A DNA stretch of 64,000 nt. Source: Streptomyces sp. RPT161 (lineage in GTDB: Bacteria; Actinomycetota; Actinomycetes; Streptomycetales; Streptomycetaceae). A program made the translations under genes and the position numbers. The DNA is taken from NCBI RefSeq assembly GCF_027533845.1, contig NZ_JAPZVN010000003.1:248001-312000 (forward strand), in the 5' to 3' direction. This document shows, piece by piece, positions 17,609 to 26,611 of this stretch; the stretch's first letter is position 1; the number at the start of each line of letters is the position of its first letter. The notes beneath the pieces are model-generated. The model was not told the origin of the DNA. It saw only the letters and a program-made list of their open reading frames with translations, and did no database searches.

Positions 17609-19207
17609 ATGAGCACTACGGAAGCGGACCCCGTCGAGGCGGGGGCCCCGCCCGAGGTTCGGAGCAGCAGGCGCTGGACGACAGCCGTGACCTCACTCGC
17701 GGCGGCGATGATGACCCTGGACATCACCGTGGTCAACGTGGCGCTGCCGCGCATCGGCGCGGATCTGGACGCCTCACTGGACAGCCTCCAGTGGATCGTC
17801 AACGCCTACACGCTGTCCTTCGCCGCCCTGCTGCTCACGGCGGGCTCGGTGTCCGACCGGATCGGCCGCCGCAGGATCTTCCTCGCGGGTGTCGCCGTCT
17901 TCACCGCCGCCTCGGCCGTGTGCGCGCTGGCCCCGAACACGGCGGTCCTCATCGCGGCACGGGCAGCGCAGGGCGTTGGGGGCGCGATGGCGTTCGGCAC
18001 CGCGCTCGCCCTGATCGCCGGTGCGTTCGAGGGTGCTCCGGCGCGATCCCGCACCACCGCCATCGGGCTGTTCACCGCGGGCGGCGCGGTCTCGGCGGCA
18101 CTCGGTCCCTTGGTCGGCGGCTCGATCGTGGAGTGGCTCAGCTGGCCGTTCCTGTTCGCGGTCAATGTGCCGATCGGGCTGCTCATCCTGGCCGGCACCG
18201 CGCGGAAGGTACCCGAGAGCGTGGCCACCGACGCCCCCGCGAACGTCGACCACGCCGGAGCGGTGCTGGCCGTACTGGCGCTGTTCGCCCTCAACTACGG
18301 TTTGCTGGCCGGATCGGAGAAGGGCTGGACGGCGGCCGACGTGCTCACGGCACTCATCGTGGGTGGGGTCCTGGCCGTCGCGTTCGCCGCCGTGCAGTGG
18401 CGGCTCGGCCCGACCGCCATGCTGGACCTGCGGCTGTTCGCCATCCCCAGCTTCAGCGGTGCGGTTCTGCTGAGCTTCGCCGCCCGGGTCTTCAGCTTCG
18501 GGCTGCTGCCGTTTCTGACTCTCTGGCTCGGCGGCATGCTGAGGCTCACCCCCTTCCAGGTCGGCCTCGTCCTGCTCGCGCAGTCCGTGGCGCTGGTGAT
18601 AGCGGCGCCGGTGAGCAGCCTGCTGACCAAGGTGATGTCGGTCTCCAAGGTGCTGGCGCTGGGCTCGGCCGTGGTCGGGGTGGGCATGTTCCTGGCGGTG
18701 GGGATCGGCCCGCACGACAGATGGACGGCTGTCCTGCCCATGCTGGTCCTCCTGGGTGCCGGAGCCGGCCTGACGCTTCCTCACCTACTCGCGCTGGCCG
18801 TGGGCGTGGTGCCCGCCTCGCGGGCGGGCACCGCATCAGGTGCGGCCAACAGTTTCTTCCCCCTCGGCACCGCGACCGGCGTCGCCGCCTTCGGCATAGT
18901 GCTGACCAGCAAGGTCGACACCACCATGAACGCCGCTACCCTCAGCCGGTTCGATCTGCCCCCTGGTCACGCCGCTCAGCTGCGCCAGCTCGTCACCGCT
19001 GGTCAATTCGACGCGCTGGGCGCCGCCGTCCCGGGGACGGTCCGCGGTCAGGTACTCGAACTGGCCCGTTCCGCGTACACCGGAGCGCTGTCGACGATCT
19101 TCCTCATCGCCGGTGTCGCGGGTCTACTGGCGGCGGTCGCCAGCCTGGTACTGGTCCGCGAGAAGGACAACTTCGAAGCCGCACAAGCGGCTTCGAGCAG
19201 CGGCTGA
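17609..19207 (+). CDS. MFS exporter, DHA2 (14-TMS) family
   Basis: A 532-residue membrane protein with the drug:H+ antiporter signature of the EmrB/QacA branch: an N-terminal helix with LDITVVNVALP (motif D1), WIVNAYTLSFAALLL, GSVSDRIGRRRIF (motif A), and AARAAQGVGGAM with a following GLFTAGGAVSAALGPLVGG (motif C). Length and hydrophobic pattern fit 14 segments. It is divergent from the metallophore NRPS operon and shares its Zur-box-containing promoter region. The natural inference is export of the apo-metallophore. MFS proteins also occur in related systems (YbtX affects zinc uptake in Yersinia), so a role in import or recycling is not excluded. Confidence 0.9.
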   Translation: MSTTEADPVEAGAPPEVRSSRRWTTAVTSLAAAMMTLDITVVNVALPRIGADLDASLDSLQWIVNAYTLSFAALLLTAGSVSDRIGRRRIFLAGVAVFTAASAVCALAPNTAVLIAARAAQGVGGAMAFGTALALIAGAFEGAPARSRTTAIGLFTAGGAVSAALGPLVGGSIVEWLSWPFLFAVNVPIGLLILAGTARKVPESVATDAPANVDHAGAVLAVLALFALNYGLLAGSEKGWTAADVLTALIVGGVLAVAFAAVQWRLGPTAMLDLRLFAIPSFSGAVLLSFAARVFSFGLLPFLTLWLGGMLRLTPFQVGLVLLAQSVALVIAAPVSSLLTKVMSVSKVLALGSAVVGVGMFLAVGIGPHDRWTAVLPMLVLLGAGAGLTLPHLLALAVGVVPASRAGTASGAANSFFPLGTATGVAAFGIVLTSKVDTTMNAATLSRFDLPPGHAAQLRQLVTAGQFDALGAAVPGTVRGQVLELARSAYTGALSTIFLIAGVAGLLAAVASLVLVREKDNFEAAQAASSSG

Positions 19208-19273
19208 CCAGAGGTCGAGGTCTGCCGGGGGTCTGCCACCAGTGGGGGTGGCAGACCTCATCGGCACTGGTCA
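19204..19273. terminator. Bidirectional terminator, MFS / thioesterase
   Basis: Between the converging genes, GGTCTGCCACC (19230-19240) pairs with GGTGGCAGACC (19247-19257). An outer CTGACCAG/CTGGTCAG pair (19204-19211 and 19266-19273) can extend the structure. There is no T-run, as usual in high-GC actinomycetes. Confidence 0.7.
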
Positions 19274-20026
19274 GGGTGGTGCGATGGCGTTTCCGGCGAG
19301 TTGCCGCCGGATGGCGGCGATCACCTCACGGGGACGTTCCGAAAGGTAGAAGTGGCCGCCCGGGAAGGTCAGCAGCTCGAAGGGTGCCGAGGTCCAGTCC
19401 CGCCAGCCGTCGGCTTCCTCGGCGGTGAGTTCGGTGTCGTCCGCCCCGATGAGCGCCGTCACGGGACACGGCAGGAGGCCCACCGGCTGGGGATCGTAGT
19501 TCTCGATCAGCCGGTAGTCGCCGCGGATGGCCGGCAGGACCAGTTGACGGAGTTCGGGCATGGCCAGCAGGGCGGCGTCGGTGCCGCCGAGGCGGGCGAG
19601 TTCGGCACACAGGGCGTTGTCGTCGAGCAGATGAATGGTGCCGCGGCGATGGTGCTGAGGTGCCTCACGGGCCGAAACGAACAGGTGGACCGGCGCGGGG
19701 TGCCCCTGACGGAGGAGATGCGACACGAGTTCATGGCCGACCGCCGCGCCCATGCTGTGCCCGAAAACGGCCCAGGGCCGGTCCAGTAGCGGTGCCACCG
19801 CGGTCGCGAGGCCGGAGACCAGCCCGGGGAGGTCCGCCGGAATGGGGTCGTCGAGGCGGTCCTCGCGGCCCGGCGGGCAGGCGAGCAGAAGCTCGACCCG
19901 AGGCGGGAGCAAAGCGGACCACTCCCGGTAAAGACCGGTCGAACCGCCCGCGTGCGGCAGGCAGACCAGTCGTAGTGCGGCGTTCGGAAGGGGGTGGGGG
20001 CGGCGCAGCCAGCGTTCCGCGGTCAT
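19271..20026 (-). CDS. Type II thioesterase (PchC/YbtT-like editing hydrolase)
   Basis: A 251-residue alpha/beta hydrolase of the external NRPS/PKS thioesterase family: LVCLPHAGGS near the N-terminus, nucleophile elbow GHSMGA, and a C-terminal GGHFYL histidine. Such enzymes remove misprimed or stalled acyl groups from carrier proteins; PchC and YbtT do this for pyochelin and yersiniabactin. It is the last gene of the transport operon, 17 bp after the triple-fusion transporter gene, rather than in the NRPS operon. This ties import and biosynthesis to common regulation. It keeps a canonical Ser, unlike the Cys in the embedded thioesterase domain of the terminal NRPS. Confidence 0.92.
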   Translation of the reverse strand: MTAERWLRRPHPLPNAALRLVCLPHAGGSTGLYREWSALLPPRVELLLACPPGREDRLDDPIPADLPGLVSGLATAVAPLLDRPWAVFGHSMGAAVGHELVSHLLRQGHPAPVHLFVSAREAPQHHRRGTIHLLDDNALCAELARLGGTDAALLAMPELRQLVLPAIRGDYRLIENYDPQPVGLLPCPVTALIGADDTELTAEEADGWRDWTSAPFELLTFPGGHFYLSERPREVIAAIRRQLAGNAIAPP

Positions 20027-20043
20027 GGCGGGTGTCCTCAGTG

Positions 20044-22521
20044 TCAGGGTTGATCAGTGATTCCTGCCGGGGCGGGACGTGCCATCGGCAAGGACGGTAC
20101 GGCGGCCAGGAGTTCGGCGGTCACCGGATCGGTCGGTGCGCTGAGCAGCCGGTCGGTCGGGCCGCTCTCCCTGATCCGGCCGTCGGCGAGCACCGCGAGC
20201 TGTCCGCCGAGCCGTGCGGGCACGGTGAGGTCGTGGGTGACAACGACCAGGGCGACGCCCAGTTCCCGCCGCAGCCCAGCCAGCAGGGCGATCACGGTGT
20301 CGGCGGTCGGCGCGTCGAGGGCGCTGGTCACCTCGTCGCACAGCAGCACCGCGGGTTCGACCGCCAACGCCCTCGCCAGTGCCACTCGTTGGCGCTGCCC
20401 GCCCGACAGGTGCTCCGGGCGGCGGTCGGCGTGCTCGGCTGCCAGCCCGACCCGTTCCAGCAGCTGGTGAACCTCGCGCCACAGCGCTTCCGCGTGCAGC
20501 TCGGGACGGTACTGACTGAGCGGGCGAGCGATGATCCGGCCGACGGTGTGGCGCGGGTTGAGCGAGTCGTGCGGGTCCTGCGGAACGAGTTGCAGCATCC
20601 GCAGCCGATCGCGGGACCGTCCGCGCAGTCCGTGCGGCACCTCGGCACCGGCCAGGCGCAGATCGCCCGACCAGTCGGGGTGCAGACCGGTGAGGCAGCG
20701 CAACAAGGTGGTCTTGCCGCCGCCCGAGGGGCCGACCACGCTGAGGCAACCGCCGGGATCGACGGACAGGTCGATGGCGGTCAGCACGCGCCGGGTACCG
20801 CGCCGGGCCTCCAGCCCGCGCAGGACCAGAGCGGGCGTGTCTGCCTGGTTCGCCACCTCGCGCGGTCCGGGCAGTGCGGTCATCCGGGCGGCGTCGACCA
20901 GCCGACGGGCGGTGGCGCTCGCAGGGCGGGCGAGTACCTCCGCCACCGGACCGCGCTCCACCAGGCGTCCCGCGTCGAGGACGGCCACTTCGTCGGCCAC
21001 CGAGGCGACCTGGGCCAGGTCGTGCGCGACCAGCAGGATGGCCGGGCCGCCGTCCTCGCGCAGCCGTTTGATGTCGGCGAGCAGTGCCGCCGCGGTGGCC
21101 GGGTCCAGGGCGCTGGTGGGTTCGTCGAGCACCAGCAGGTCAGGCCTGTGGGCGAGCGCGGCGGCCAGCGCGACCCGCTGGCGCTGGCCGCCGGAGAGCT
21201 GGTGCGGAAAGCGGCGCAGAAAGGCGTCGTCGCACGGGAGTTGGACCGCCCGCAATGCGGACCGGATCCGCACGGGCCGTTGCGCGCGGGGCACCGAGCG
21301 GGCTCTCAGGAACTCCCCGATGTGGTCGCCCACCCGCATCGTGGGAGCGAGCGAGGTGCGCGGATCCTGCGGGACATAACCAGCGTGGCGGCTGCGCAGC
21401 CGCCGAAGCGCCCGCTCGGTCAGCCCGAGAACCGGGAGCCCGCCCAGGTGCACCTCGCCTTGCCGCAACTCCAGTCCCGGGCTCAGTTCTCCGAGGGCGG
21501 CCAGCGCCAGCGTGGTCTTCCCACTCCCCGACGGCCCGACCAGCGCGAGGACTCGGCCCGGGGCAAGTTCGAGGTCGACGCCGTCGACGACGGAACGTCT
21601 ACCGGACGGCCCGTCTGCCTCCACGGTCAGACCGCGCAGCCGCAGCACCGGGGCACCTGCGACGGTATCCGCCGTCACGGCCACCGGCCGCCGGCGGGTC
21701 CGCGGCTGGCGGGCGGCGGGGAAGACCGCGTCCACGAGCAGGTTGGCGGCCAGCAGCAGCACGAGGATGCCGACGGCGGGCACGGCCACCGCCAGGGGTT
21801 GCAGCGACAGCCCGTCCCGGTTCTCAAGGACCATCAACCCCCAGTCCGCGGCCGGGGGTTGAGCCCCGTAACCGAGGAATCCCGCCGTTGAGACGACGAA
21901 CACCGCTCCCACGAAGCGCACGGCGGCATCGGCCGCGAGCACCGGCGCGAGATTGGGCAGCACCTCACGCAGCAGGACGTACGCCGTGCGCTCACCGCGC
22001 GCGACCGCGGCCTCCACGTAGTCATGCTGGAGGGCCTGCAAGGTGGTGGCTCGTACCACCCTGACGATCTCCGGCAGCAGGACCACGGCGGTGGCGGCTC
22101 CGACCCCGGCCACTCCACGGCCCAGAGCCACCACGGTAAGGCTGAGCAGCAGGAACGCGGGCAGGCTCAACAACACGTCGGCCACACGCAGCACCACCGC
22201 GTCGATCCGGCCGCCGCGCAGCGCCGCCAGCATGCCAGCCGACGCGCCCAGCGCGTACGCGGCGGCGAGCGCCGCCAGCGAGAGCAGCACCAGTGTCCGG
22301 CCGCCGGCCAGGAACCGGCTGAGCACGTCGGCGCCGAGATGGTCCGTGCCCAGCGGGGTCGATCCGCCTGCCGGACCGTACGGCATGTCCAGCACCTCGC
22401 CCGTCCCGTGCGGGGCGAGCAACGGCCCGAGCAGGGCGAGCAGCACGGCTGCCGCCAGCACGGCACCCGCCACGATGGCACGCAGCTTTCCGCGGTCGCG
22501 GACCGGGGCGGCCTTGTCCAT
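20044..22521 (-). CDS. ABC transporter triple fusion: permease-ATPase-ATPase
   Basis: One continuous 825-residue frame combines three functions normally encoded separately in the Dpp/Opp/Nik family. Residues 1 to about 285 are a DppC/NikC-type permease (PLGTDHLGADVLSR, then the EAA loop around VEAAVARGERTAYVLLREVLPN). Residues about 295-545 are a first ATPase (Walker A GPSGSGKTT about 333, LSGGQRQR, LLVLDEPTSALD). Residues about 560-815 are a second ATPase (GPSGGGKTT about 597, LSGGQRQR, VLLCDEVTSALD). The ATG at 22521 lies two bases after the stop of the partner permease. With the binding protein and permease upstream it would import the metal-metallophore complex or a peptide-like or nickel-type ligand. 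Confidence 0.92.
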   Translation of the reverse strand: MDKAAPVRDRGKLRAIVAGAVLAAAVLLALLGPLLAPHGTGEVLDMPYGPAGGSTPLGTDHLGADVLSRFLAGGRTLVLLSLAALAAAYALGASAGMLAALRGGRIDAVVLRVADVLLSLPAFLLLSLTVVALGRGVAGVGAATAVVLLPEIVRVVRATTLQALQHDYVEAAVARGERTAYVLLREVLPNLAPVLAADAAVRFVGAVFVVSTAGFLGYGAQPPAADWGLMVLENRDGLSLQPLAVAVPAVGILVLLLAANLLVDAVFPAARQPRTRRRPVAVTADTVAGAPVLRLRGLTVEADGPSGRRSVVDGVDLELAPGRVLALVGPSGSGKTTLALAALGELSPGLELRQGEVHLGGLPVLGLTERALRRLRSRHAGYVPQDPRTSLAPTMRVGDHIGEFLRARSVPRAQRPVRIRSALRAVQLPCDDAFLRRFPHQLSGGQRQRVALAAALAHRPDLLVLDEPTSALDPATAAALLADIKRLREDGGPAILLVAHDLAQVASVADEVAVLDAGRLVERGPVAEVLARPASATARRLVDAARMTALPGPREVANQADTPALVLRGLEARRGTRRVLTAIDLSVDPGGCLSVVGPSGGGKTTLLRCLTGLHPDWSGDLRLAGAEVPHGLRGRSRDRLRMLQLVPQDPHDSLNPRHTVGRIIARPLSQYRPELHAEALWREVHQLLERVGLAAEHADRRPEHLSGGQRQRVALARALAVEPAVLLCDEVTSALDAPTADTVIALLAGLRRELGVALVVVTHDLTVPARLGGQLAVLADGRIRESGPTDRLLSAPTDPVTAELLAAVPSLPMARPAPAGITDQP

Positions 22522-22523
22522 GC

Positions 22524-23492
22524 TCAACTCAGGCTCCTTGCCGCCGGATTGAGTGCGGCGGCGAGCAGGTCCGCCAGCAGGTTGAGGGTGACCGTCACGG
22601 CGGCGACCAGCAGGGTCACGCCCTGCACCACGGGCACGTCGCGCGCGGCCGTGGCGTCCACCAGGGCCGCGGCCAGCCCGGGGTAGCCGAACAGCGTCTC
22701 GGCGACCAGGGTTCCGCCGAGCAGGTAGGCGAGGTAGCGGGCCAGCACCGGCACCGCCGGAACCACGGCCGCCGGGAGCACCCAGCGCAGCACGACACGA
22801 TGCTCCGGCACACCGCCGAGCCGGGCCGTGCGCGCCGCGTCCGAGGCATTGGCCGCGATCACTCCGGCGCGCACCAGCCGGACGTTCTGGGCCAGGCTCA
22901 CCGAGAGCAGCGTGAGCACCGGAAGCACCAGGATCTGCGGCTGCGTCAGCACGCTGTGCCCGGCCGAGGGCACGGACACCGAGGGCAGCCAGCCCAGCCC
23001 GACGGCGAACAGCAGCACCAGCAGCGTGCCGATGACGAACTCGGGCATGCTGACCAGGGTGAGCGTCGCGGTCGACACCACCCGGTCCGCGGCCCGGCCG
23101 GCCCGTATCCCCGCCCACAGGCCGAGGCCGATGGCGATCGGCACCAGCAGCGCCGCCGCGACGGCCCCGAGCAGCAGGGAGTTCCCGGCCCGTTCGGCGA
23201 TCAGCCCGGACACCGGGCGCCCGCTGGCGTAGGAGGTGCCGAGGTCACCGTGGAGGGCGTGCCACAGCCAGTGGCCGTAGCGGACCCACGCGGGCTGGTC
23301 CAGGCCGAGACTGTGGCGCAGTTGGGCGATCTGCTTCGGCCCGGCCCGCCCACCCAGCCGGGCGGCCGCCGCGTCGCCGGGCGCGAGCGTGGTCGCCGCG
23401 AACACCAGCACCGATGCGGCCAGCAAGGTGCCCGCCGCGGCGCCCAGCCGACGCAGCCACCATGTCCGCCGAGCGGTCTGGGTGGGTCTCAC
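22524..23492 (-). CDS. ABC permease, DppB/NikB-type
   Basis: A 322-residue permease of the binding-protein-dependent peptide/nickel family. The N-terminal helix ends VFAATTLAPGD, followed by the usual LGLDQP and HGDLGTSYASGRPV segment. The EAA-type loop around ARTARLGGVPEHRVVLRWVLP docks the ATPase. The GTG at 23492 overlaps the binding-protein stop (GTGA), a better start than upstream in-frame codons lying inside that gene. It would pair with the permease half of the downstream triple-fusion protein to form the channel. Confidence 0.9.
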   Translation of the reverse strand: MRPTQTARRTWWLRRLGAAAGTLLAASVLVFAATTLAPGDAAAARLGGRAGPKQIAQLRHSLGLDQPAWVRYGHWLWHALHGDLGTSYASGRPVSGLIAERAGNSLLLGAVAAALLVPIAIGLGLWAGIRAGRAADRVVSTATLTLVSMPEFVIGTLLVLLFAVGLGWLPSVSVPSAGHSVLTQPQILVLPVLTLLSVSLAQNVRLVRAGVIAANASDAARTARLGGVPEHRVVLRWVLPAAVVPAVPVLARYLAYLLGGTLVAETLFGYPGLAAALVDATAARDVPVVQGVTLLVAAVTVTLNLLADLLAAALNPAARSLS

Positions 23493-25078
23493 GAGCTGAG
23501 GAAGGCGTCGCGCAGACACGGGTAGTCGAAGACTCCATGCGGCTGGATGCCATGGACAGCGGGCGTTGAGGCCGCGATCGGGGGAATCCGCGCGAACACC
23601 GCGTCCCCACCGTGGTCGTACAGGTAGTGCTGGACGTCATGCACCGCGCTGGTGCGCTTGGCGTCCCCGACGGCGGCGTGCATGGCGGTCAGCAGGCCGT
23701 CCAGGGTGGCGTTGGACGGTCCGGTGAACGGGTAGGAGGCCTTGGAGCCGTAGTACAGGGAGAGTTGCAGCGGCAGTGGCTGGGCGTGGTAAAGGTTCGT
23801 CTGCAGCGGTGTGTGGAGCAGGGTCTTGATGTCGGTGTAGTAGTCCGCGGCCGGGATCTTGTCCACCGCCACCGACATGCCTGCCGCGTGGGCCTGTTGG
23901 ACGAACGCGGTGGCGCTCTCGAGTGTCCCGTACTCGTAGTCGCTGGTGCGCACGGAGAAGTCGGTTCCGCCCAGCCCCGCCGATGACAGCAACTTGCGGG
24001 CCTGCTCGGGATCGTGGGCGCGGGGCGGCAACGATGTGTCGTACCAGGCCTGGTGGCGGCCGAGCGCGTCATCGGCGACCTCGCCGTAGCCGAGGGTGAC
24101 GGTACGCACCATCGCGTCCCGGTCGACAGCGAGGCGCAACGCCTGTACGGCCTCGGGCTTGGCGAACGGCGCCATGCCGAGGTTCATGGTGAAGGACAGG
24201 TCGCTCCACAGCTCCTTGGGGGCGCTCAGGATCCGCAGGGCCGGGTTCTTCTCCTCGGCGCGGGCGGTGGCGAGGGTGAGCCCGCCCGCGTAGTCGAACT
24301 GGCCCGCCTTCACTCCGTTGAGGCGGGCACCGGCGTCGGAGACTGAGAACAGCTCGATCTCGTCAAGGTAGGGGCCGCCCTTCGCCGATCCCCAGTAGTC
24401 CTTGCGGGCGACGAGCAGGCTGCTGCTGCCACCGGTCCAGCTCTTGAGGACGAACGGGCCGGAGCCGGGAGCGTGCGCGAAGTCCTTGGTGCCGTCGGGG
24501 AAGACGAACATCGACTGGGCGAGCACGAGGTCGAAGAAGCCGTCAGGTCCCTTGAGTTGCAGCTCCAGGGTGTGCGCGTCACGCACCGTTGACTTCGCCG
24601 GGTCGAGACCGCCCAGCACCCCGCTCTGAGTGGTCGGGTTGGAGGCGAGCGTGCGGAGGCTGAACAACACATCCTCGGCCGTGAGTTGACGGCCGTTGCT
24701 GAAGGTCACGCCGTTGCGCACGCGAACGGTCCAGCGGGTGGCGTCCGCGTTGGGCTTGACCGACTGGGCGAGCCGCCACGTGGTGGAGCTGCCGTCGATC
24801 TCGCCGATGGTGTCCCAGATCAGCCTCGCCCTGACGTAGTCGATGGCGCTCCCGGTCGCCTGGAGCACGTTCGTCGACTCGCCGCTGGAACCGGCGAAGG
24901 CCGCACGCAGTCTGCCCCCGCGACGCGGCGGGACCGACGCCGATGCCGTGTCGGCGCTGAGCGGCGAATGGGTCGTCGCGCTGCTGCACGCCGCCAGCAG
25001 ACCACCGCCGACCACCACTCCGGCTGCTGTGCCGATGGTGCGCAGCATGGACCTGCGGGATATCTGATGTGCGCTCAC
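23489..25078 (-). CDS. Tat lipoprotein, peptide/nickel-type (SBP_bac_5) binding protein
   Basis: A 529-residue extracellular solute receptor. The N-terminus carries a twin-arginine SRRSMLR motif, a hydrophobic core and a lipobox LLAACSS. It is thus probably exported folded by Tat and lipid-anchored. Family hallmarks follow: WTVRVRNGVTFSNGRQLTAEDVLFSL, GSGPFVLKSW and a C-terminal peptide-binding lobe. The GTG at 25078 has a GAGGA RBS; upstream in-frame codons lack one. It is first in the uptake operon and placed to bind the loaded metallophore. The family also binds nickel, opine-metal complexes and peptides, so the ligand is inferred from context. Confidence 0.9.
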   Translation of the reverse strand: MSAHQISRRSMLRTIGTAAGVVVGGGLLAACSSATTHSPLSADTASASVPPRRGGRLRAAFAGSSGESTNVLQATGSAIDYVRARLIWDTIGEIDGSSTTWRLAQSVKPNADATRWTVRVRNGVTFSNGRQLTAEDVLFSLRTLASNPTTQSGVLGGLDPAKSTVRDAHTLELQLKGPDGFFDLVLAQSMFVFPDGTKDFAHAPGSGPFVLKSWTGGSSSLLVARKDYWGSAKGGPYLDEIELFSVSDAGARLNGVKAGQFDYAGGLTLATARAEEKNPALRILSAPKELWSDLSFTMNLGMAPFAKPEAVQALRLAVDRDAMVRTVTLGYGEVADDALGRHQAWYDTSLPPRAHDPEQARKLLSSAGLGGTDFSVRTSDYEYGTLESATAFVQQAHAAGMSVAVDKIPAADYYTDIKTLLHTPLQTNLYHAQPLPLQLSLYYGSKASYPFTGPSNATLDGLLTAMHAAVGDAKRTSAVHDVQHYLYDHGGDAVFARIPPIAASTPAVHGIQPHGVFDYPCLRDAFLSS

Positions 25079-25171
25079 AGAGTCCTCACTCGAAGCGGGC
25101 GGGAGGCAGGGGCCGACCACGGTGACGCCCGTCACGACTTCGGGCGGGTGCGCCGCACGCTGGCGATGACC

Positions 25172-25201
25172 ACCCTAGAGTAAAACGATAACGCTTTTCA
25201 A
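25172..25201 (-). promoter_or_regulatory. Uptake-operon promoter with weak Zur-like box
   Basis: Reading the minus strand, TTGAAA (25196-25201) and TAGGGT (25172-25177) are separated by 18 bp and form a good vegetative promoter about 95-120 bp before the GTG. The 15-mer CGATAACGCTTTTCA (25186-25200, plus strand) matches the Zur consensus at 11 of 15 positions and overlaps the -35 region. The operator call is tentative, the promoter call firmer. The remaining sequence to 25431 shows nothing else. Confidence 0.4.
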
Positions 25202-25431
25202 TAAGAATGGCGGAGACTGCGTCTTGCGCCTGGAGGATCGCGACGGTTCACCCTTCTACGCACTGAGGCCGACAGGGGGAGGAGGAAGGCAACAGGGTCA
25301 CCACACCGCAACAGCCTCCGTCGGCCCGGTGGGGTCGCCGGGAGGCTGAACGGTCCCATCCGATTGCCACGCCCCGGCACCGGTTCCTGGCCCGCTACCG
25401 GAGCGAGCCCGCTGAGGGACCGTCCGCGGGA

Positions 25432-26559
25432 TCAGTTCGGTTCTGCGGCCTTGGGCTTCCAGCGGTGTTCGACCTTGGCCAGCCGCCAGTAGGTCAGTGC
25501 GCAGGCCCAGACCACCACGAACAGGCCGACGATGATGAAGCCCACGTTGTTCAGGTCGATGCCGGAGATCCAGTTGGTGACCGCGTCGTCCAGGTTGAGC
25601 TGGTCGTGCAGCACGCCGACCAGTTCGATGGTGCCGATGAGGAAGGCGACCGCGATGGACAGGCCGGTGATGGTGAGGTTGTAGTAGACCTTGCGCACCG
25701 GGTTGGAGAACGCCCAGTGGTAGGCGAAGTTCATGAAGGTGCCGTCAAGGGTGTCGAACAGGCTCATTCCGGCGGCGAACAGCAGCGGCAGGCACAAGAT
25801 CGCGTACCAGGGCAGTCCGGCGGCGGCGCCGGAGCCCGCCATCACCATCAATGTCACCTCGGTGGCGGTGTCGAAGCCGATGCCGAACAGCAGGCCCACC
25901 GGGTACATCTGGCCGGGACGGGTGATGGACTTGGTGAGCCGTCCCAGGATGCGGTTCATGAAGCCGCGCGAATCCAGGTGCTTCTCCAGTTCGTGCTCGT
26001 CGAACTGACCCGCCCGCATGGCCTTGAAGACCCGGTAGATGCCAGCCAGGGAGAGCAGGTTGAGGGCGGCGATCAGATAGAGGAAGCCCCCGGAGACGCT
26101 GGTGCTGACCACGCCGAGCGTCTGGCGGGTACTGGAGTTGTCATTGGTCAAGGTGGTGGCGAAACGCGCTCCGGCCGCGATACCGCCGGCGAGCAGGACC
26201 ACGATGGTGGAGTGGCCGAGGGCGAACCAGAACCCGACCGAGATGGGGCGCTTGCCGTCGGCCATCAACTTGCGGGTGGTGTTGTCGATGGCCGCGATGT
26301 GGTCGGCGTCGAAGGCGTGCCGCATGCCCAGGGTGTACGCGGTGACGCCCAGCCCGAGGCCGAAGACCTGCTTGCCGACGGTGTAGTGGTGTGGCGCCAC
26401 CATCGCCACCAGGATCGCGAAGGCGACGATGTGCAGTGCGGCTATCACCGCCAGCAGACCGCCGGTGCGTATCCAGTCCTTGCGTTCCCAGCGGATCACC
26501 GGCGTGGCCGGAATCACCACTTCTGCGGCGGCTGTGGCGGAGTTTTCAGACAGGGTCAT
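25432..26559 (-). CDS. NiCoT-family nickel/cobalt transporter, B12-riboswitch controlled
   Basis: A 375-residue integral membrane permease with the NiCoT signatures RHAFDADHIAAIDN, LGHSTIVV, FGIGFDTATEV and GMSLFDTLDGTFM. The family imports Ni2+ or Co2+ energised by the membrane potential. The ATG at 26559 (MTLSENS) was chosen because the upstream in-frame stretch lies inside the cobalamin riboswitch. Riboswitch control points to cobalt, since nickel genes in this group usually answer to Nur. The gene sits between the metallophore uptake operon and the RamB-like regulator gene and is transcribed alone. Substrate choice between Co and Ni is inferred from regulation only. Confidence 0.93.
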   Translation of the reverse strand: MTLSENSATAAAEVVIPATPVIRWERKDWIRTGGLLAVIAALHIVAFAILVAMVAPHHYTVGKQVFGLGLGVTAYTLGMRHAFDADHIAAIDNTTRKLMADGKRPISVGFWFALGHSTIVVLLAGGIAAGARFATTLTNDNSSTRQTLGVVSTSVSGGFLYLIAALNLLSLAGIYRVFKAMRAGQFDEHELEKHLDSRGFMNRILGRLTKSITRPGQMYPVGLLFGIGFDTATEVTLMVMAGSGAAAGLPWYAILCLPLLFAAGMSLFDTLDGTFMNFAYHWAFSNPVRKVYYNLTITGLSIAVAFLIGTIELVGVLHDQLNLDDAVTNWISGIDLNNVGFIIVGLFVVVWACALTYWRLAKVEHRWKPKAAEPN

Positions 26560-26611
26560 CTCAGGGAGCCTCTCCAGCACCTCGTGGACGGGGACTTGTG
26601 CGGTGCCGTGG

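Noticed and set aside
25172-25201. Nickel (Nur) box at the uptake operon
   Set aside because: TTGCAA-N5-TTGCAA-type pattern not present.
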